Positions 52,107 to 60,910 of a stretch of DNA of 64,000 nucleotides are shown in pieces; the first letter of the stretch is position 1; each line of letters starts with the position of its first letter. Source of the DNA: Pantoea sp. BAV 3049 (GTDB lineage Bacteria; Pseudomonadota; Gammaproteobacteria; Enterobacterales; Enterobacteriaceae). The DNA lies in the NCBI RefSeq assembly GCF_009765445.1, contig NZ_WHOY01000031.1:3446158-3510157 (forward strand), given 5' to 3'. The position numbers and the translations under genes are program-made. A model generated the notes under the pieces. It was not told the DNA's origin and did no database searches. It saw only the letters and a program-made list of their open reading frames with translations.

Positions 52107-52386
52107 TGATGACCTGTTATGTTGTTTGTTGTGCTAAATCAGTTACTTAACACAGATTATCGCCTGAGAAACAGGCAACATTACACCATAAAATACAACT
52201 TCACGCTACCTGTTCATTGTTGTGTTATCACAACCTTTTAAATGACGCTAATCGCCACAGCATAAGGGTTTAGCATCAGATCCTGTGTTTGTGATCCTCT
52301 TCGCTAATACCCTTTACTTAAATATGGATATATAAAAGCTAAACATTTAATGTAAGGCTGGTCACCACAATAAGGAGATTGAGAAA
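52107..52386. other. Divergent region between accD and the islet
   Basis: A 280-bp region, A+T-rich on the islet side. It has a GCCTG/CAGGC hairpin (52162-52176) in the accD leader and a GTTGTG-TTAT-CACAAC palindrome (52219-52234). No gene is seen. AAGGAG lies nine bases before the islet's first ATG. Confidence 0.5.
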
Positions 52387-53025
52387 ATGCTGGAACCTAA
52401 AAAAGGATTGTTAACGTTCAGGGCCGAAGGTAATGATTTTAAATCGAGCCAAGACTACTCAAGGAAAATACACTGGCCTGGCGTAGGCTCTTCATGTGGC
52501 AATAATGCATCTGGCGTGACTATTGGCAGGGGATTTGATCTGGGCAAAAGAACAAAAATCAGTTCTCTGATGATTTTACAAAGGGCGCAAATAAACACAG
52601 AACAGTCTGAACTTATTGCAAGCGGGTCTGGGATGAAAGGATGTTCAGCTTATCAATTTGTTAAGAAGAATCGAGATAAGATCGCAGAAATAACAGAACT
52701 ACAACAGCTCACTCTTTTTTATATCACCTATTCTGAAATGGAAAAAGATGTAGAAAGAATATGTAAGAAAAGAGATGTAATCAAAACATATCATCCAATT
52801 CCAGATACGTCGCCAGAAATAGCATGGAAAAACATTCCTGAAATAATAAAAGAAGTCCTTATCGATTTACGATATCGTGGTGATTATACACCGGATAGCA
52901 GAGCGCTGATTCAACGTGCCGCCTATGCGGGAGATATCCGGGAGTTCAGGAAAGTTTTATCAGACAAATCACTTTGGCTAAGAGTTCCTAATGACAGATT
53001 TATCAGGAGGATGAATTCACTATGA
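52387..53025 (+). CDS. Pesticin-type (T4-lysozyme-like) muramidase, candidate effector
   Basis: The 212-residue product resembles the C-terminal toxic domain of pesticin, a peptidoglycan-cleaving, T4-lysozyme-like fold. The likely catalytic set is Glu14 (FRAEGND), Thr45 and Asp51 in SGVTIGRGFDLG; the T-to-D spacing of six agrees with pesticin as recalled. The whole protein is the muramidase domain: there is no pesticin-type receptor-binding or translocation part, no PAAR or VgrG part, and no signal peptide. It therefore needs an outside export route, for example type VI secretion, or works from the cytoplasm. It overlaps the next gene by ATGA. Composition is clearly more A+T-rich than accD or dedA, suggesting transfer. 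Endolysin is the alternative, but no phage genes are near. Confidence 0.75.
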   Translation: MLEPKKGLLTFRAEGNDFKSSQDYSRKIHWPGVGSSCGNNASGVTIGRGFDLGKRTKISSLMILQRAQINTEQSELIASGSGMKGCSAYQFVKKNRDKIAEITELQQLTLFYITYSEMEKDVERICKKRDVIKTYHPIPDTSPEIAWKNIPEIIKEVLIDLRYRGDYTPDSRALIQRAAYAGDIREFRKVLSDKSLWLRVPNDRFIRRMNSL

Positions 53026-53381
53026 AAAGAATGATCCAACATGTTATTTTTTACTGTTTAATTTATTCAGCAGGCGGTCACGCTGCATTTACTGAACCAG
53101 AAATAAGCCAGTTACAGGCTATCAATGACAATTCAGAAAAAGAAATGAAAAGCAGTTTAAACTTGCTAAAAGAAACCCTTAACAGATTAGCAAAAGACAT
53201 GCCCGAGAGAAAAAAAGAAATTCTGGACTTAAGTCTTTCATGGAATAAAACCATTGAGAAAAAATGTCAGGTAAAAATACACGACTCGCTTAACACCGAT
53301 GCTGAAATAGCAGAAAGAAATGCATGTTTAACATCAGAATACAAATTGGAAAAAGAGTTCATGGAGAAAATCAATCTTTAA
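53022..53381 (+). CDS. LprI-like periplasmic lysozyme inhibitor, candidate immunity protein
   Basis: The 119-residue product has a signal peptide of about 22 residues (MKRMIQ, hydrophobic core, cut near GGHA-A). The mature, helical part has the LprI/DUF1311 pattern: a conserved Trp (LSLSWNKTI), a first Cys (KKCQVK), then about 20 residues and ERNACL with the second Cys, likely a disulphide. LprI-family proteins inhibit lysozymes in the periplasm. The start overlaps the muramidase stop, so the two are coupled. Its function as immunity to the upstream enzyme is an inference; it is A+T-rich like its partner. Confidence 0.6.
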   Translation: MKRMIQHVIFYCLIYSAGGHAAFTEPEISQLQAINDNSEKEMKSSLNLLKETLNRLAKDMPERKKEILDLSLSWNKTIEKKCQVKIHDSLNTDAEIAERNACLTSEYKLEKEFMEKINL

Positions 53382-53388
53382 TCCGATA

Positions 53389-53427
53389 CCCTTTGTATAC
53401 TACATCCGTAGTATACAAAGGGCTTTT
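53389..53427 (+). terminator. Perfect 15-bp hairpin after the islet
   Basis: CCCTTTGTATACTAC and GTAGTATACAAAGGG pair without mismatch around ATCC, followed by CTTTT. It starts seven bases past the stop codon of the LprI-like gene. The short T-tract suits an intrinsic terminator; the unusual perfection and A/T-rich stem also allow a mobile-element or attachment relic. Confidence 0.65.
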
Positions 53428-53479
53428 AGCGACTAAACGCCCGATATTCAGGCCCACCCGAAGGAGGTCTGACGTAAAC

Positions 53480-54142
53480 TTACTGCGATTTCTGCTGCCG
53501 TGCTGCACGACGGTGGCGTAAAACTTCCACCACGCCAGGCAGAACCGATACCAGAATAATCGCAATTATCAGGTAGTGAATGTTCTCCTGCACTGCCGGG
53601 AGGTTACCGAAGAAGTATCCGGCATACGAGAACAGCAGCACCCAAAGCAGGCCGCCAGCCACGTTGAACAGCGCAAAATGGCGATAAGACATTTTGCCCA
53701 TTCCGGCGACAAACGGCGCGAAGGTGCGAACAATTGGCACGAAGCGCGCCAGAATAATCGTTTTCCCACCGTGACGCTCGTAAAATTGATGCGTTTTATC
53801 GAGGTAGCTGCGACGGAAAATCTTCGAGTTCGGGTTGCTGAACAGTTTATCGCCAAACAACCGGCCAATAGTATAGTTCACCGCATCACCCAGGATGGCT
53901 GCCACGCACAACAGCACTACCATCACATGAACGTTCAGCGCACTGTCAGGAATGGCCGCCAGAGCACCGGCCACGAACAGCAGCGAATCGCCGGGCAGGA
54001 ACGGCGTGACCACCAGCCCCGTTTCGCAAAACAGGATCAGGAACAAAATGGCATAAATCCAGACGCCGTACTGCGCAACCATCGCTTGTAAATGGACATC
54101 AATGTGCAGAATAAAATCGATTACGGTGTGAATCAGTTCCAT
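53480..54142 (-). CDS. dedA: DedA-family inner-membrane protein
   Basis: DedA proteins are inner-membrane transporters recently linked to undecaprenyl-phosphate or lipid flipping and proton-motive-force homeostasis. The 220-residue product has about four to five helices and the family motif region [16 protein letters not shown] and [19 protein letters not shown]. Both arginines of the second motif are present. In E. coli the gene directly follows accD; here the islet separates them. It ends 29 bp before truA on the same strand order truA-dedA. Confidence 0.93.
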   Translation of the reverse strand: MELIHTVIDFILHIDVHLQAMVAQYGVWIYAILFLILFCETGLVVTPFLPGDSLLFVAGALAAIPDSALNVHVMVVLLCVAAILGDAVNYTIGRLFGDKLFSNPNSKIFRRSYLDKTHQFYERHGGKTIILARFVPIVRTFAPFVAGMGKMSYRHFALFNVAGGLLWVLLFSYAGYFFGNLPAVQENIHYLIIAIILVSVLPGVVEVLRHRRAARQQKSQ

Positions 54143-54171
54143 ATAAATTTCCTTGATACTCCAGGCCAGGT

Positions 54172-54987
54172 TTAATCCGCGAGGAACAGAGGCCCCATCG
54201 GCGGACGTGGTAAATCAAAATGGTCAGGATAATCGACGGCGACCAGATAAAGCCCTTCGGCTCTGGCGGTCGCTGCTGCGAGCGTGCGATCTTTTGCCGC
54301 CAGCAGCTCTGCCATCCAGCTCTCCTGCTGATTCCCACAGCCTATTTCCATCAGGCTGCCAACTATGTTGCGCACCATATGGTGCACGAAGGCATTGGCT
54401 TTGATATCCACCACCACGTAAGCACCAAGTCGGCTGACGTTCAGGTGCATTACATTGCGCCAGGGCGTGCGCGACTGGCACTGCACGGCCCGGAATGAGG
54501 TAAAATCATTCTCACCCAGCAGAACCTGCCCGGCGCGCTGCATCTTTTCCGCATCCAGGGGATGATAAAAGTGCGTGACGCCACCGTGCAGGATTGCCGG
54601 TCGCAGACGCCGGTTATAGATGACATACCGGTAACGCCGCGCGGTGGCGCTAAAACGAGCGTGAAACTCATCAGAAACTGACTTTACCCAGCGCACCGCA
54701 ATGTCGTCCGGCAGGTTGGCATTCACTCCCAGAGTCCAGGCCGCATCTTTACGCTGTGAAGTGGTCTCGAAATGCACCACCTGACCGGTGCCGTGAACGC
54801 CAGCATCCGTTCGCCCGGCGCAGAACACGCTGACCGGATGATCGGCCACTTTCGACAGGGCTTTTTCCAGCTTTTCCTGCACGCTTCTGACTTCCTGCTG
54901 CCGCTGCCAGCCGTAATAACGGCTGCCATCGTATTCAATGCCGAGCGCCAGTTTAAAGGTCTGCTGCGGCAGGACGGCTTCGGACAT
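54172..54987 (-). CDS. truA: tRNA pseudouridine(38-40) synthase TruA
   Basis: TruA makes pseudouridine at positions 38-40 of the tRNA anticodon arm. The 271-residue enzyme has catalytic Asp61 in [19 protein letters not shown] in part, and conserved FTSFRA and [11 protein letters not shown]. Its ATG overlaps the usg stop by one base (TGATG). Confidence 0.97.
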   Translation of the reverse strand: MSEAVLPQQTFKLALGIEYDGSRYYGWQRQQEVRSVQEKLEKALSKVADHPVSVFCAGRTDAGVHGTGQVVHFETTSQRKDAAWTLGVNANLPDDIAVRWVKSVSDEFHARFSATARRYRYVIYNRRLRPAILHGGVTHFYHPLDAEKMQRAGQVLLGENDFTSFRAVQCQSRTPWRNVMHLNVSRLGAYVVVDIKANAFVHHMVRNIVGSLMEIGCGNQQESWMAELLAAKDRTLAAATARAEGLYLVAVDYPDHFDLPRPPMGPLFLAD

Positions 54988-55997
54988 CAGTAAAAATACT
55001 CCTGCACCAGCTGCTCAGCGGTTTTCACCGCCATCAGCGCGCCGCCAAAGCGAACATTGTCCGCCACTGACCAGAATTGCAGCATCTCCGGCACGCCGTA
55101 ATCGTTGCGCACGCAGCCAAGGCTGAGCTGCACGTTGCCGGAAGCATCGCCAACCTGAGTTGGATAGTCATCTTCATCAGACAGGGCAATGTCTTCCGCC
55201 TGCACCAGCGCTTCACGTGCTTCTTCAGCCGACATCGGACGAAGATTTTCGATATGCACAATCTGCGCGTTGCCGTAGAACACCGGAGCCTGAACAGTGG
55301 TCACGGTAATTGGCAGACCTTCGTCCTGCAGCACTTTGCGCACCTGATCAATCAGCCGACGCTCCTGCAGTACGCTGCCTTCAGCATCCGCCAGCAGCGG
55401 CAGCATATTGAAGGCCAGCTGACGACCAAAATAAGTCTCTTCAGCAGGCAGACCGTTCAGCAGACGGGCACTCTCCCCCGCCAGAGAATCAACCGCGGCT
55501 TTGCCGTGGGCAGAGGCAGCAATCAGGCTGGTGACCTGCAAACGTCCCAGACCGGCCTGATCGACCAGCGGCTTGATGGCGCACAGCAGCTGACTGGTGA
55601 CGCTGTCCGCCACGCTGATGATGTTGCGATTGCGGTAGTCAGCCAGCACCTGCGGATTAACATCCGGCACCACCAGCGGCACATCCGGCTCCAGCGCAAA
55701 CAGGTCGCTGGTGTCAATCACCAGGCAGCCCGCGTTTGCCGCTTCATCGGCGTAACGGGCCGAGGCTTCGCGCCCGGCAGCGAAGAACGCCAGCTGCACC
55801 TGTGACCAGTCAAACTGGCTGGCGTCGTTGACCATCAACGTTTTGCCTTCAAAACGCAGGTTTTCACCCGCGCTGCGTTCGCTCGCCAGCAAATACAGCT
55901 CACCAACCGGGAACTGGCGTTCCGCCAGCAGTTCCAGTACAGCTCCCCCTACTGCGCCTGTCGCGCCAAGTAGCGCAATATTCCAGCCGTCAGACAT
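54987..55997 (-). CDS. usg: USG-1, aspartate-semialdehyde-dehydrogenase-like protein
   Basis: The 336-residue protein has the NADP-binding and catalytic-like domains of the aspartate-semialdehyde dehydrogenase family ([35 protein letters not shown]). Where true enzymes carry a catalytic Cys (NCT), the matching residue is Ser in ADSVTS, as in E. coli Usg, so it is probably not an active dehydrogenase. It overlaps truA by one base. Function is unknown. Confidence 0.93.
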   Translation of the reverse strand: MSDGWNIALLGATGAVGGAVLELLAERQFPVGELYLLASERSAGENLRFEGKTLMVNDASQFDWSQVQLAFFAAGREASARYADEAANAGCLVIDTSDLFALEPDVPLVVPDVNPQVLADYRNRNIISVADSVTSQLLCAIKPLVDQAGLGRLQVTSLIAASAHGKAAVDSLAGESARLLNGLPAEETYFGRQLAFNMLPLLADAEGSVLQERRLIDQVRKVLQDEGLPITVTTVQAPVFYGNAQIVHIENLRPMSAEEAREALVQAEDIALSDEDDYPTQVGDASGNVQLSLGCVRNDYGVPEMLQFWSVADNVRFGGALMAVKTAEQLVQEYFY

Positions 55998-56019
55998 GTT
56001 GGTTTACTCCAGACAATGA

Positions 56020-56050
56020 CACAAAAACAGAAGGCGGTGAGGACACCGCC
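56020..56050 (-). terminator. Rho-independent terminator after pdxB
   Basis: Minus-strand stem GGCGGTG/CACCGCC with loop TCCT is followed by TTCTGTTTTTG. It lies about 140 bp past the pdxB stop, just before usg. Confidence 0.75.
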
Positions 56051-56190
56051 CGGTATTTAAAATTTTTCCCGTCATCACGGGGCAGAATCTCCTGGCACGG
56101 GCGGAATAAACGCCTCCCCTGCTGCAGAGGCGAACTCCTTCGCTCCACTTTATGGATATCTGAATTTAGCTTTCCTGCCTTATGACAACC

Positions 56191-57327
56191 TTAGGAAGCC
56201 GGCTGGAAAACGGCGTTGAAGCCAAGCTTAGCCAGCAGCGCAGCAGCCTGCTGCGAATCACAAATCACCTGCAGCGAGGACCATTCGCGACGCTCCATAT
56301 AATTCTTACGCAGCCGATCGAACTCACCCGCTATCGCCGCCACTTTTCGCAGTGGCGCATCATCACGGCGCACATCATACACCAGATGGACCACTCTTTT
56401 TAGCGTTGGCTGGTCCAGTTCACCGTGCAACGTGACGCTGCCAAATTCCGGCGCGGGCAGCAGCGTATCAAGCGCGACCTGCTCCGGTTTGCCAAGGAAT
56501 GCCGTCCAGGCTTCATAAACCTGAGTGGTGCCGCGCGCTTTACCTTCCAGCGTATAACCCGCGATATGTGCGGTGGCAATGTCTACTTTCGCCAGCAGCG
56601 GCAGGGAAAGATCCGGTTCTGGTTCCCAGACATCCAGCACCACGCTAAGATCGCTGCGCTGCTCCAGCACCTTTAACAGAGCGGCATTATCCACCACCGG
56701 ACCCCGACAGGCGTTAATCAGAATGGTGCCAGGTTTCAGAGCATTCAGCAGCGCTTCGTCTGCCAGATGCAGCGTTTTGTATTCACCCTGTTTAAAAAGC
56801 GGCGTGTGGAAGGTGAGGATATCGGCTTCGGCTACCAGCGTGGAGAGCGGCAGGAAATCCCCCTCATCACCGCGATCGGCACGTGGTGGATCGCACAGTA
56901 AGGTACGGATGCCCAAAGCCTCCAGACGGGCCTGCAACCTGCCGCCCACGTTGCCCACGCCGACGATGCCTACGGTACGGTCTTTTAGCAGGAAACCATC
57001 ACGCTCTGCCAGCAGCAGCAGAGAGGAGAAAACATACTCCACCACGGCGATGGCGTTGCAGCCTGGCGCGGCTGAGAAAGCAATTCCCTGTTCCTGCAGA
57101 AACGCCTCATCTATATGGTCGGTTCCGGCTGTGGCAGTGCCGACAAACTTCACCGGTTTTCCGTTCAGCAGCTCCGCGTTAACCTTAGTGACCGAGCGGA
57201 CCATCAGCCCATCGGCATCATCCAGCTCGCGCTGCGGAACCGGGCGGCCCGGCACGGCAACCACGTTACCGGTGCGGCTGAACAGCTCGCGGGCATAAGG
57301 CATATTTTCATCAACGAGGATTTTCAC
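56191..57327 (-). CDS. pdxB: 4-phosphoerythronate dehydrogenase PdxB
   Basis: PdxB oxidises 4-phospho-D-erythronate in the DXP-independent route to pyridoxal phosphate. The start is GTG at 57327 ([15 protein letters not shown]), with AGGAAACAG upstream, giving 378 residues as in E. coli; the open frame upstream is not conserved. The Rossmann loop is [12 protein letters not shown], the catalytic Arg/Glu/His lie in [20 protein letters not shown] and [11 protein letters not shown] terminator follows. Confidence 0.96.
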   Translation of the reverse strand: MKILVDENMPYARELFSRTGNVVAVPGRPVPQRELDDADGLMVRSVTKVNAELLNGKPVKFVGTATAGTDHIDEAFLQEQGIAFSAAPGCNAIAVVEYVFSSLLLLAERDGFLLKDRTVGIVGVGNVGGRLQARLEALGIRTLLCDPPRADRGDEGDFLPLSTLVAEADILTFHTPLFKQGEYKTLHLADEALLNALKPGTILINACRGPVVDNAALLKVLEQRSDLSVVLDVWEPEPDLSLPLLAKVDIATAHIAGYTLEGKARGTTQVYEAWTAFLGKPEQVALDTLLPAPEFGSVTLHGELDQPTLKRVVHLVYDVRRDDAPLRKVAAIAGEFDRLRKNYMERREWSSLQVICDSQQAAALLAKLGFNAVFQPAS

Positions 57328-57408
57328 AATCTGTTTCCTGCGTAATAACAGTGAGGGGCGATATTCTGCCACATTCCGGCAGCCCGGATAACCCTGAGGT
57401 GCTGTCAT

Positions 57409-58197
57409 TCAGACGTTTACCGACGCGCTGCGGCGATAACGCTCCGGCGTGGTGCCGGACTGCTGTTGAAACATCACGATCAGCGCCGAAGCGGAACTGT
57501 AGCCCAGCTCCAGCGCCACGTTCTTCACCGATTTACCCTGTTCCAGCAGCGAGATAGCATGCAAAAAACGCAGACGCTGCCGCCATTCGCTGAAGGTCAT
57601 CCCCAGCTCGCTCTGGCAACGGCGTGACAAGGTGCGTTCGGTGGTGTAAACACGGGCAGCCCACTGCGCCAGCGTGGTATTATCGGCGGGATTTTGTTCC
57701 AGCGCCGTCAGCACCGGGGCCAGGATTTTGTCGTCAGAAATAGGCAGGTAGCTGTCCTGCACTTCAGCGCACTTCAGCTGATCCATCAGCACCCCGCACA
57801 ACCGCCAGTCCGCCTCAGTTTCCGGCACTTCCACTTCACGGACTGCACAATCATCAATGATAGCCTGCACAATCGGGCTGACTTTGAGCAGGCACGCACG
57901 CCGGGGCAAAGCATCACATAACGATGCGGCAATATTAAGCGTACGGAAATGGGCCTGCTTGTGGTTATAGCTGGCGTGCTCCACTCCGGGCGGGATCCAG
58001 ATAGGAATGGCAGTGGGCGTCAGCAGGCGTTCGTCGCCCACTCTCATCTCCAGCACATTGCACTGAACAAAGATTACCTGTCCCCAGCTGTGGGTATGGG
58101 GCAGAAACTCTGTTCTGGCGTTAGTCTGTTCGTAGCGAAAGAAAAATTGCAGACTGTTTGCGTCATACGGAGAGAAGTAAGTTATCTGCTGGATCAT
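57409..58197 (-). CDS. AraC-family regulator with cupin domain
   Basis: The 262-residue protein has an N-terminal cupin-like ligand domain (about 10-130; HTHSWGQVIFV, IPIWIPPGVEHAS) and a C-terminal double HTH (about 170-260; WAARVYTTERTLSRR, SVKNVALELGYSSASALIVMF). It is divergent from an EamA-family exporter gene 100 bp away, its probable target. The ligand is unknown. No such gene lies between pdxB and flk in E. coli. Confidence 0.9.
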   Translation of the reverse strand: MIQQITYFSPYDANSLQFFFRYEQTNARTEFLPHTHSWGQVIFVQCNVLEMRVGDERLLTPTAIPIWIPPGVEHASYNHKQAHFRTLNIAASLCDALPRRACLLKVSPIVQAIIDDCAVREVEVPETEADWRLCGVLMDQLKCAEVQDSYLPISDDKILAPVLTALEQNPADNTTLAQWAARVYTTERTLSRRCQSELGMTFSEWRQRLRFLHAISLLEQGKSVKNVALELGYSSASALIVMFQQQSGTTPERYRRSASVNV

Positions 58198-58297
58198 TCT
58201 GTCCGGTCCGTGAAGATTATTGTCTGATTATCGTTATTCGTTTTGAACAGGACAAGCGTAAACTGCCCGCACTCTCTTTTCTGAGCCAGGTAATCTG

Positions 58298-59209
58298 ATG
58301 AATTTTATGTTTCCCCTGCTGGCGGTGCTGATCTGGTCGATCAATGCCATCGTCAGTAAAGTTTCGGCAGGCGCGATCGATCCCGCAGCGATCTCCTTTT
58401 ACCGCTGGGTGCTGGCCCTGCTGACTCTGACGCCGTTTATCCTGCCGGGCGTGTGGCGCAATCGTCAGCAGATTAAACGGGTATGGTGGAAACTGCTGAT
58501 CCTCGGCCTGCTGGGCATGGTGCTGTATCAGAGCCTCGCGTATTACGCCGCGCACAGCGTTAGTGCGTTGTTTATGGGTATCCTGAACGCACTGATCCCA
58601 CTGCTGACCGTATTGATCAGCATTGTACTGCTGCGACTGGCCCCGACGCTGGGTATCCTGCTGGGCAGTATTCTCTCGTTTGGTGGGCTGGTGTGGCTGG
58701 TCAGCCAGGGGGATCCTCAGCAATTACTGTCACACGGGTTGGGGAAAGGTGAGCTGATGATGTTTGCGGCCTCAACCTCCTACGCGCTGTATGGCGTACT
58801 GACCAAACGCTGGGCGATTACGCTGCCAAACTGGCAGAGCTTATACGTGCAGATTATCTTTGGCGTACTGCTGCTGCTGCCTAACTTTTTACTGGCAAAG
58901 GATGTGTCGCTGAACGTGAACAACATTCCGCTGGTGCTGTTTGCCGGGATCCCGGCCTCGATTATTGCGCCATTCCTGTGGATTCAGGGAGTGATGAGGA
59001 TGGGTGCCAATACCGCCACTATCTTTATGAATCTGGCGCCGATTTTCACCGCGATTATCGCCGTGCTGTTCCTGCATGAAACGCTGCACAGCTATCACTT
59101 TATTGGCGGCGGCGTCACGTTGATCGGGGTGTTCCTTGCCCAGCGGCTGCGGACGCCACTGCGTCTGAAAAAAGAGCCTGCCAGTCGGTGTCCTGACCCT
59201 TCAGTCTGA
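58298..59209 (+). CDS. EamA/DMT-family transporter
   Basis: The 303-residue protein has ten predicted membrane helices in two EamA repeats (about 1-135 and 150-290). It starts MNFMFPLLAVLIWSINAIVSK; second repeat ASTSYALYGVLTKRWA. These are drug/metabolite exporters, often for amino acids or toxic metabolites; the substrate is unknown. It is divergent from the AraC regulator. Confidence 0.9.
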   Translation: MNFMFPLLAVLIWSINAIVSKVSAGAIDPAAISFYRWVLALLTLTPFILPGVWRNRQQIKRVWWKLLILGLLGMVLYQSLAYYAAHSVSALFMGILNALIPLLTVLISIVLLRLAPTLGILLGSILSFGGLVWLVSQGDPQQLLSHGLGKGELMMFAASTSYALYGVLTKRWAITLPNWQSLYVQIIFGVLLLLPNFLLAKDVSLNVNNIPLVLFAGIPASIIAPFLWIQGVMRMGANTATIFMNLAPIFTAIIAVLFLHETLHSYHFIGGGVTLIGVFLAQRLRTPLRLKKEPASRCPDPSV

Positions 59210-59332
59210 ACAGACTAAAATAATTCCTCCTCCATCCCCCCGGCCTCTACCTATCGCCGGGCGGGATTGTTATCATAGTGAATCACCCTTTCCGGCGCCC
59301 CGGATTTTGACCTATGAGTTAAGGATTTTGCC

Positions 59333-60370
59333 ATGCAACCTCTAAGTGGCCCCGGTGCGCCAGTTCCCGGCGATCGTACTGCGGTAGATGCCAAAACCGG
59401 CACCGTCCGCCCAGGCCCGGGAGATCAGCCGCTGTCACCTGCCCAGCGCACCACGCTGGAAAGGCTGATCGTCAAAATCATGTCGCTCAGCACGTTAAAA
59501 TCTCCTGAACTTTGGGCGGGATTACGTCGTGAAGTGGGGGTAAAAAATGATGCCGGTCTTTTATCGCGTCATTTTCCTGCTGCCGAGCAATTCCTTAATA
59601 CCCGCCTGTCGCAGGTGCAGAATACTCATGCGAGCCGCCAGCTGTTTCAGCAGCTCAGCGATCTGCTGCCCCAGGGAAATAATCGCCAGGCGGTCAGTGA
59701 CTTTATCCGTCAGCAGTTTGGCCATACCGTGCTCAGCTCGCTGAATCCGGACCAGATGCGCCAGGTGCTGACCATGCTGCAGAACGGCCAGATGGCGATT
59801 CCGCAGCCACAGCAAAATCACATTACCGACCGCTCGCTCCTGCCAGCCGAACATCACACGCTGAACCAGCAGATTGCCAGACTGGCTGCGGCTACCGGTG
59901 AACCACCCGACAGGCTGTGGACTGCGGTGCTGAAAGTAGTCAATCTGCACAGCGGCGATCCCATTCCTTCGCGCCTGTTCCCGCTGATGACTCAATATTT
60001 GCAGGTCAGTCAGACGCTGAGCCAGCATGCCGCGCCAACGCTGCCGATGCTGCTGACTTCGCTAAAAGTGCCGCCGGATCACGCTGAGCAAAAGATGCTG
60101 GAAGATGCCAGCCAGCAGCGCTTCCAGCTGCCGCCGCAGGCCATACTGACCCCGATTCAGGCACAGGATCTGATGAACCTGCTGTTCTCCCGGCGTGCCG
60201 AAAGGCTGCGTGAGCAGATGCTGGCAGATAACGAAATCAATCCTCAGCCGATTGTTGCGCCGCTGTTCGGTTACGTGCCTGCGGTACTGCAGCCGCTGGT
60301 TAACCGTCCGGTATTCACCGCCTTTGCCGTGCTGGTGCTTCTCGCCTTCCTGATGTGGATTTTCCTCTGA
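59333..60370 (+). CDS. flk: Flagellar regulator Flk (RflH)
   Basis: Flk is a membrane-anchored protein that keeps the flagellar export switch from secreting FlgM too early. The 345-residue product starts with a Pro/Gly-rich segment, has a helical body with LLSRHFPAAEQFLNTRLSQ and RQAVSDFIRQQFGHTVLSSL, and ends in a single C-terminal membrane helix (about residues 326-345). It lies beside pdxB as in E. coli. It ends three bases from the convergent rhodanese gene. Confidence 0.93.
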   Translation: MQPLSGPGAPVPGDRTAVDAKTGTVRPGPGDQPLSPAQRTTLERLIVKIMSLSTLKSPELWAGLRREVGVKNDAGLLSRHFPAAEQFLNTRLSQVQNTHASRQLFQQLSDLLPQGNNRQAVSDFIRQQFGHTVLSSLNPDQMRQVLTMLQNGQMAIPQPQQNHITDRSLLPAEHHTLNQQIARLAAATGEPPDRLWTAVLKVVNLHSGDPIPSRLFPLMTQYLQVSQTLSQHAAPTLPMLLTSLKVPPDHAEQKMLEDASQQRFQLPPQAILTPIQAQDLMNLLFSRRAERLREQMLADNEINPQPIVAPLFGYVPAVLQPLVNRPVFTAFAVLVLLAFLMWIFL

Positions 60371-60373
60371 GTT

Positions 60374-60820
60374 TCAGCAGCCGCAGTCGGTTAATGTCGT
60401 CTGCGGCCATTCACCCCTTTCTGTACCCAGCGTGACCGGATGACGGTCGCGCTGCCAGAAATCCAGCCCGCCAGTCAGCTCTTTTACCTGAAAACCGGCA
60501 CTTGCCAGCTTCCAGGCCCCTTTAGTTGAGCCATTGCAGCCAATCCCATCGCAGTAAGTAACGTAGACCTTCTCCCGGTCCAATCCGGCCAGCGTTTCGG
60601 CAGTCATGGTGCGGTGCGGAAAACTCACGGCCCCACAAATATGCCCGGCCTGATACTGCTCTGCCGGACGGGTATCAATCACCACGATCCCGGCAATGCC
60701 GTTAGCCAGATCCTGGGCCAAATCCCAGGCATCAGCGTAATGAGCCAGTTTATCCAGCAGCCAGACGGTACTCTGCTGTGCGGAAGGCGGCGGAAATTGT
60801 AAAACGGCGGAAGCAGTCAT
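60374..60820 (-). CDS. Rhodanese-domain protein
   Basis: The 148-residue protein is a single rhodanese domain with the active-site Cys90 in YCDGIGCNGSTK and the CH2A/CH2B-like VIDTRPAEQYQAGHICGAVSFPHR region. Start at ATG 60820, with AAAGGAG upstream. Such proteins act in sulfur transfer or quality control; the acceptor is unknown. It shares a 90-bp divergent promoter region with the MocR regulator at 60911, its probable controller. Confidence 0.88.
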   Translation of the reverse strand: MTASAVLQFPPPSAQQSTVWLLDKLAHYADAWDLAQDLANGIAGIVVIDTRPAEQYQAGHICGAVSFPHRTMTAETLAGLDREKVYVTYCDGIGCNGSTKGAWKLASAGFQVKELTGGLDFWQRDRHPVTLGTERGEWPQTTLTDCGC

Positions 60821-60910
60821 CAGTGAACTCCTTTGATTAGTGTACAAGCCGATGATACGGTGAAATGGCCTTAACAATAATACCCATTTCTACCGGATGA
60901 TAAGACCATT

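Noticed and set aside
52219..52234. GTTGTG-TTAT-CACAAC as a CRP site before accD/islet
   Set aside because: The half-sites are four bases apart, too close for CRP (six between TGTGA and TCACA).
59239..59261. CCCGGC/GCCGGG pairing after the EamA gene as a terminator
   Set aside because: The loop is long and there is no T-tract.
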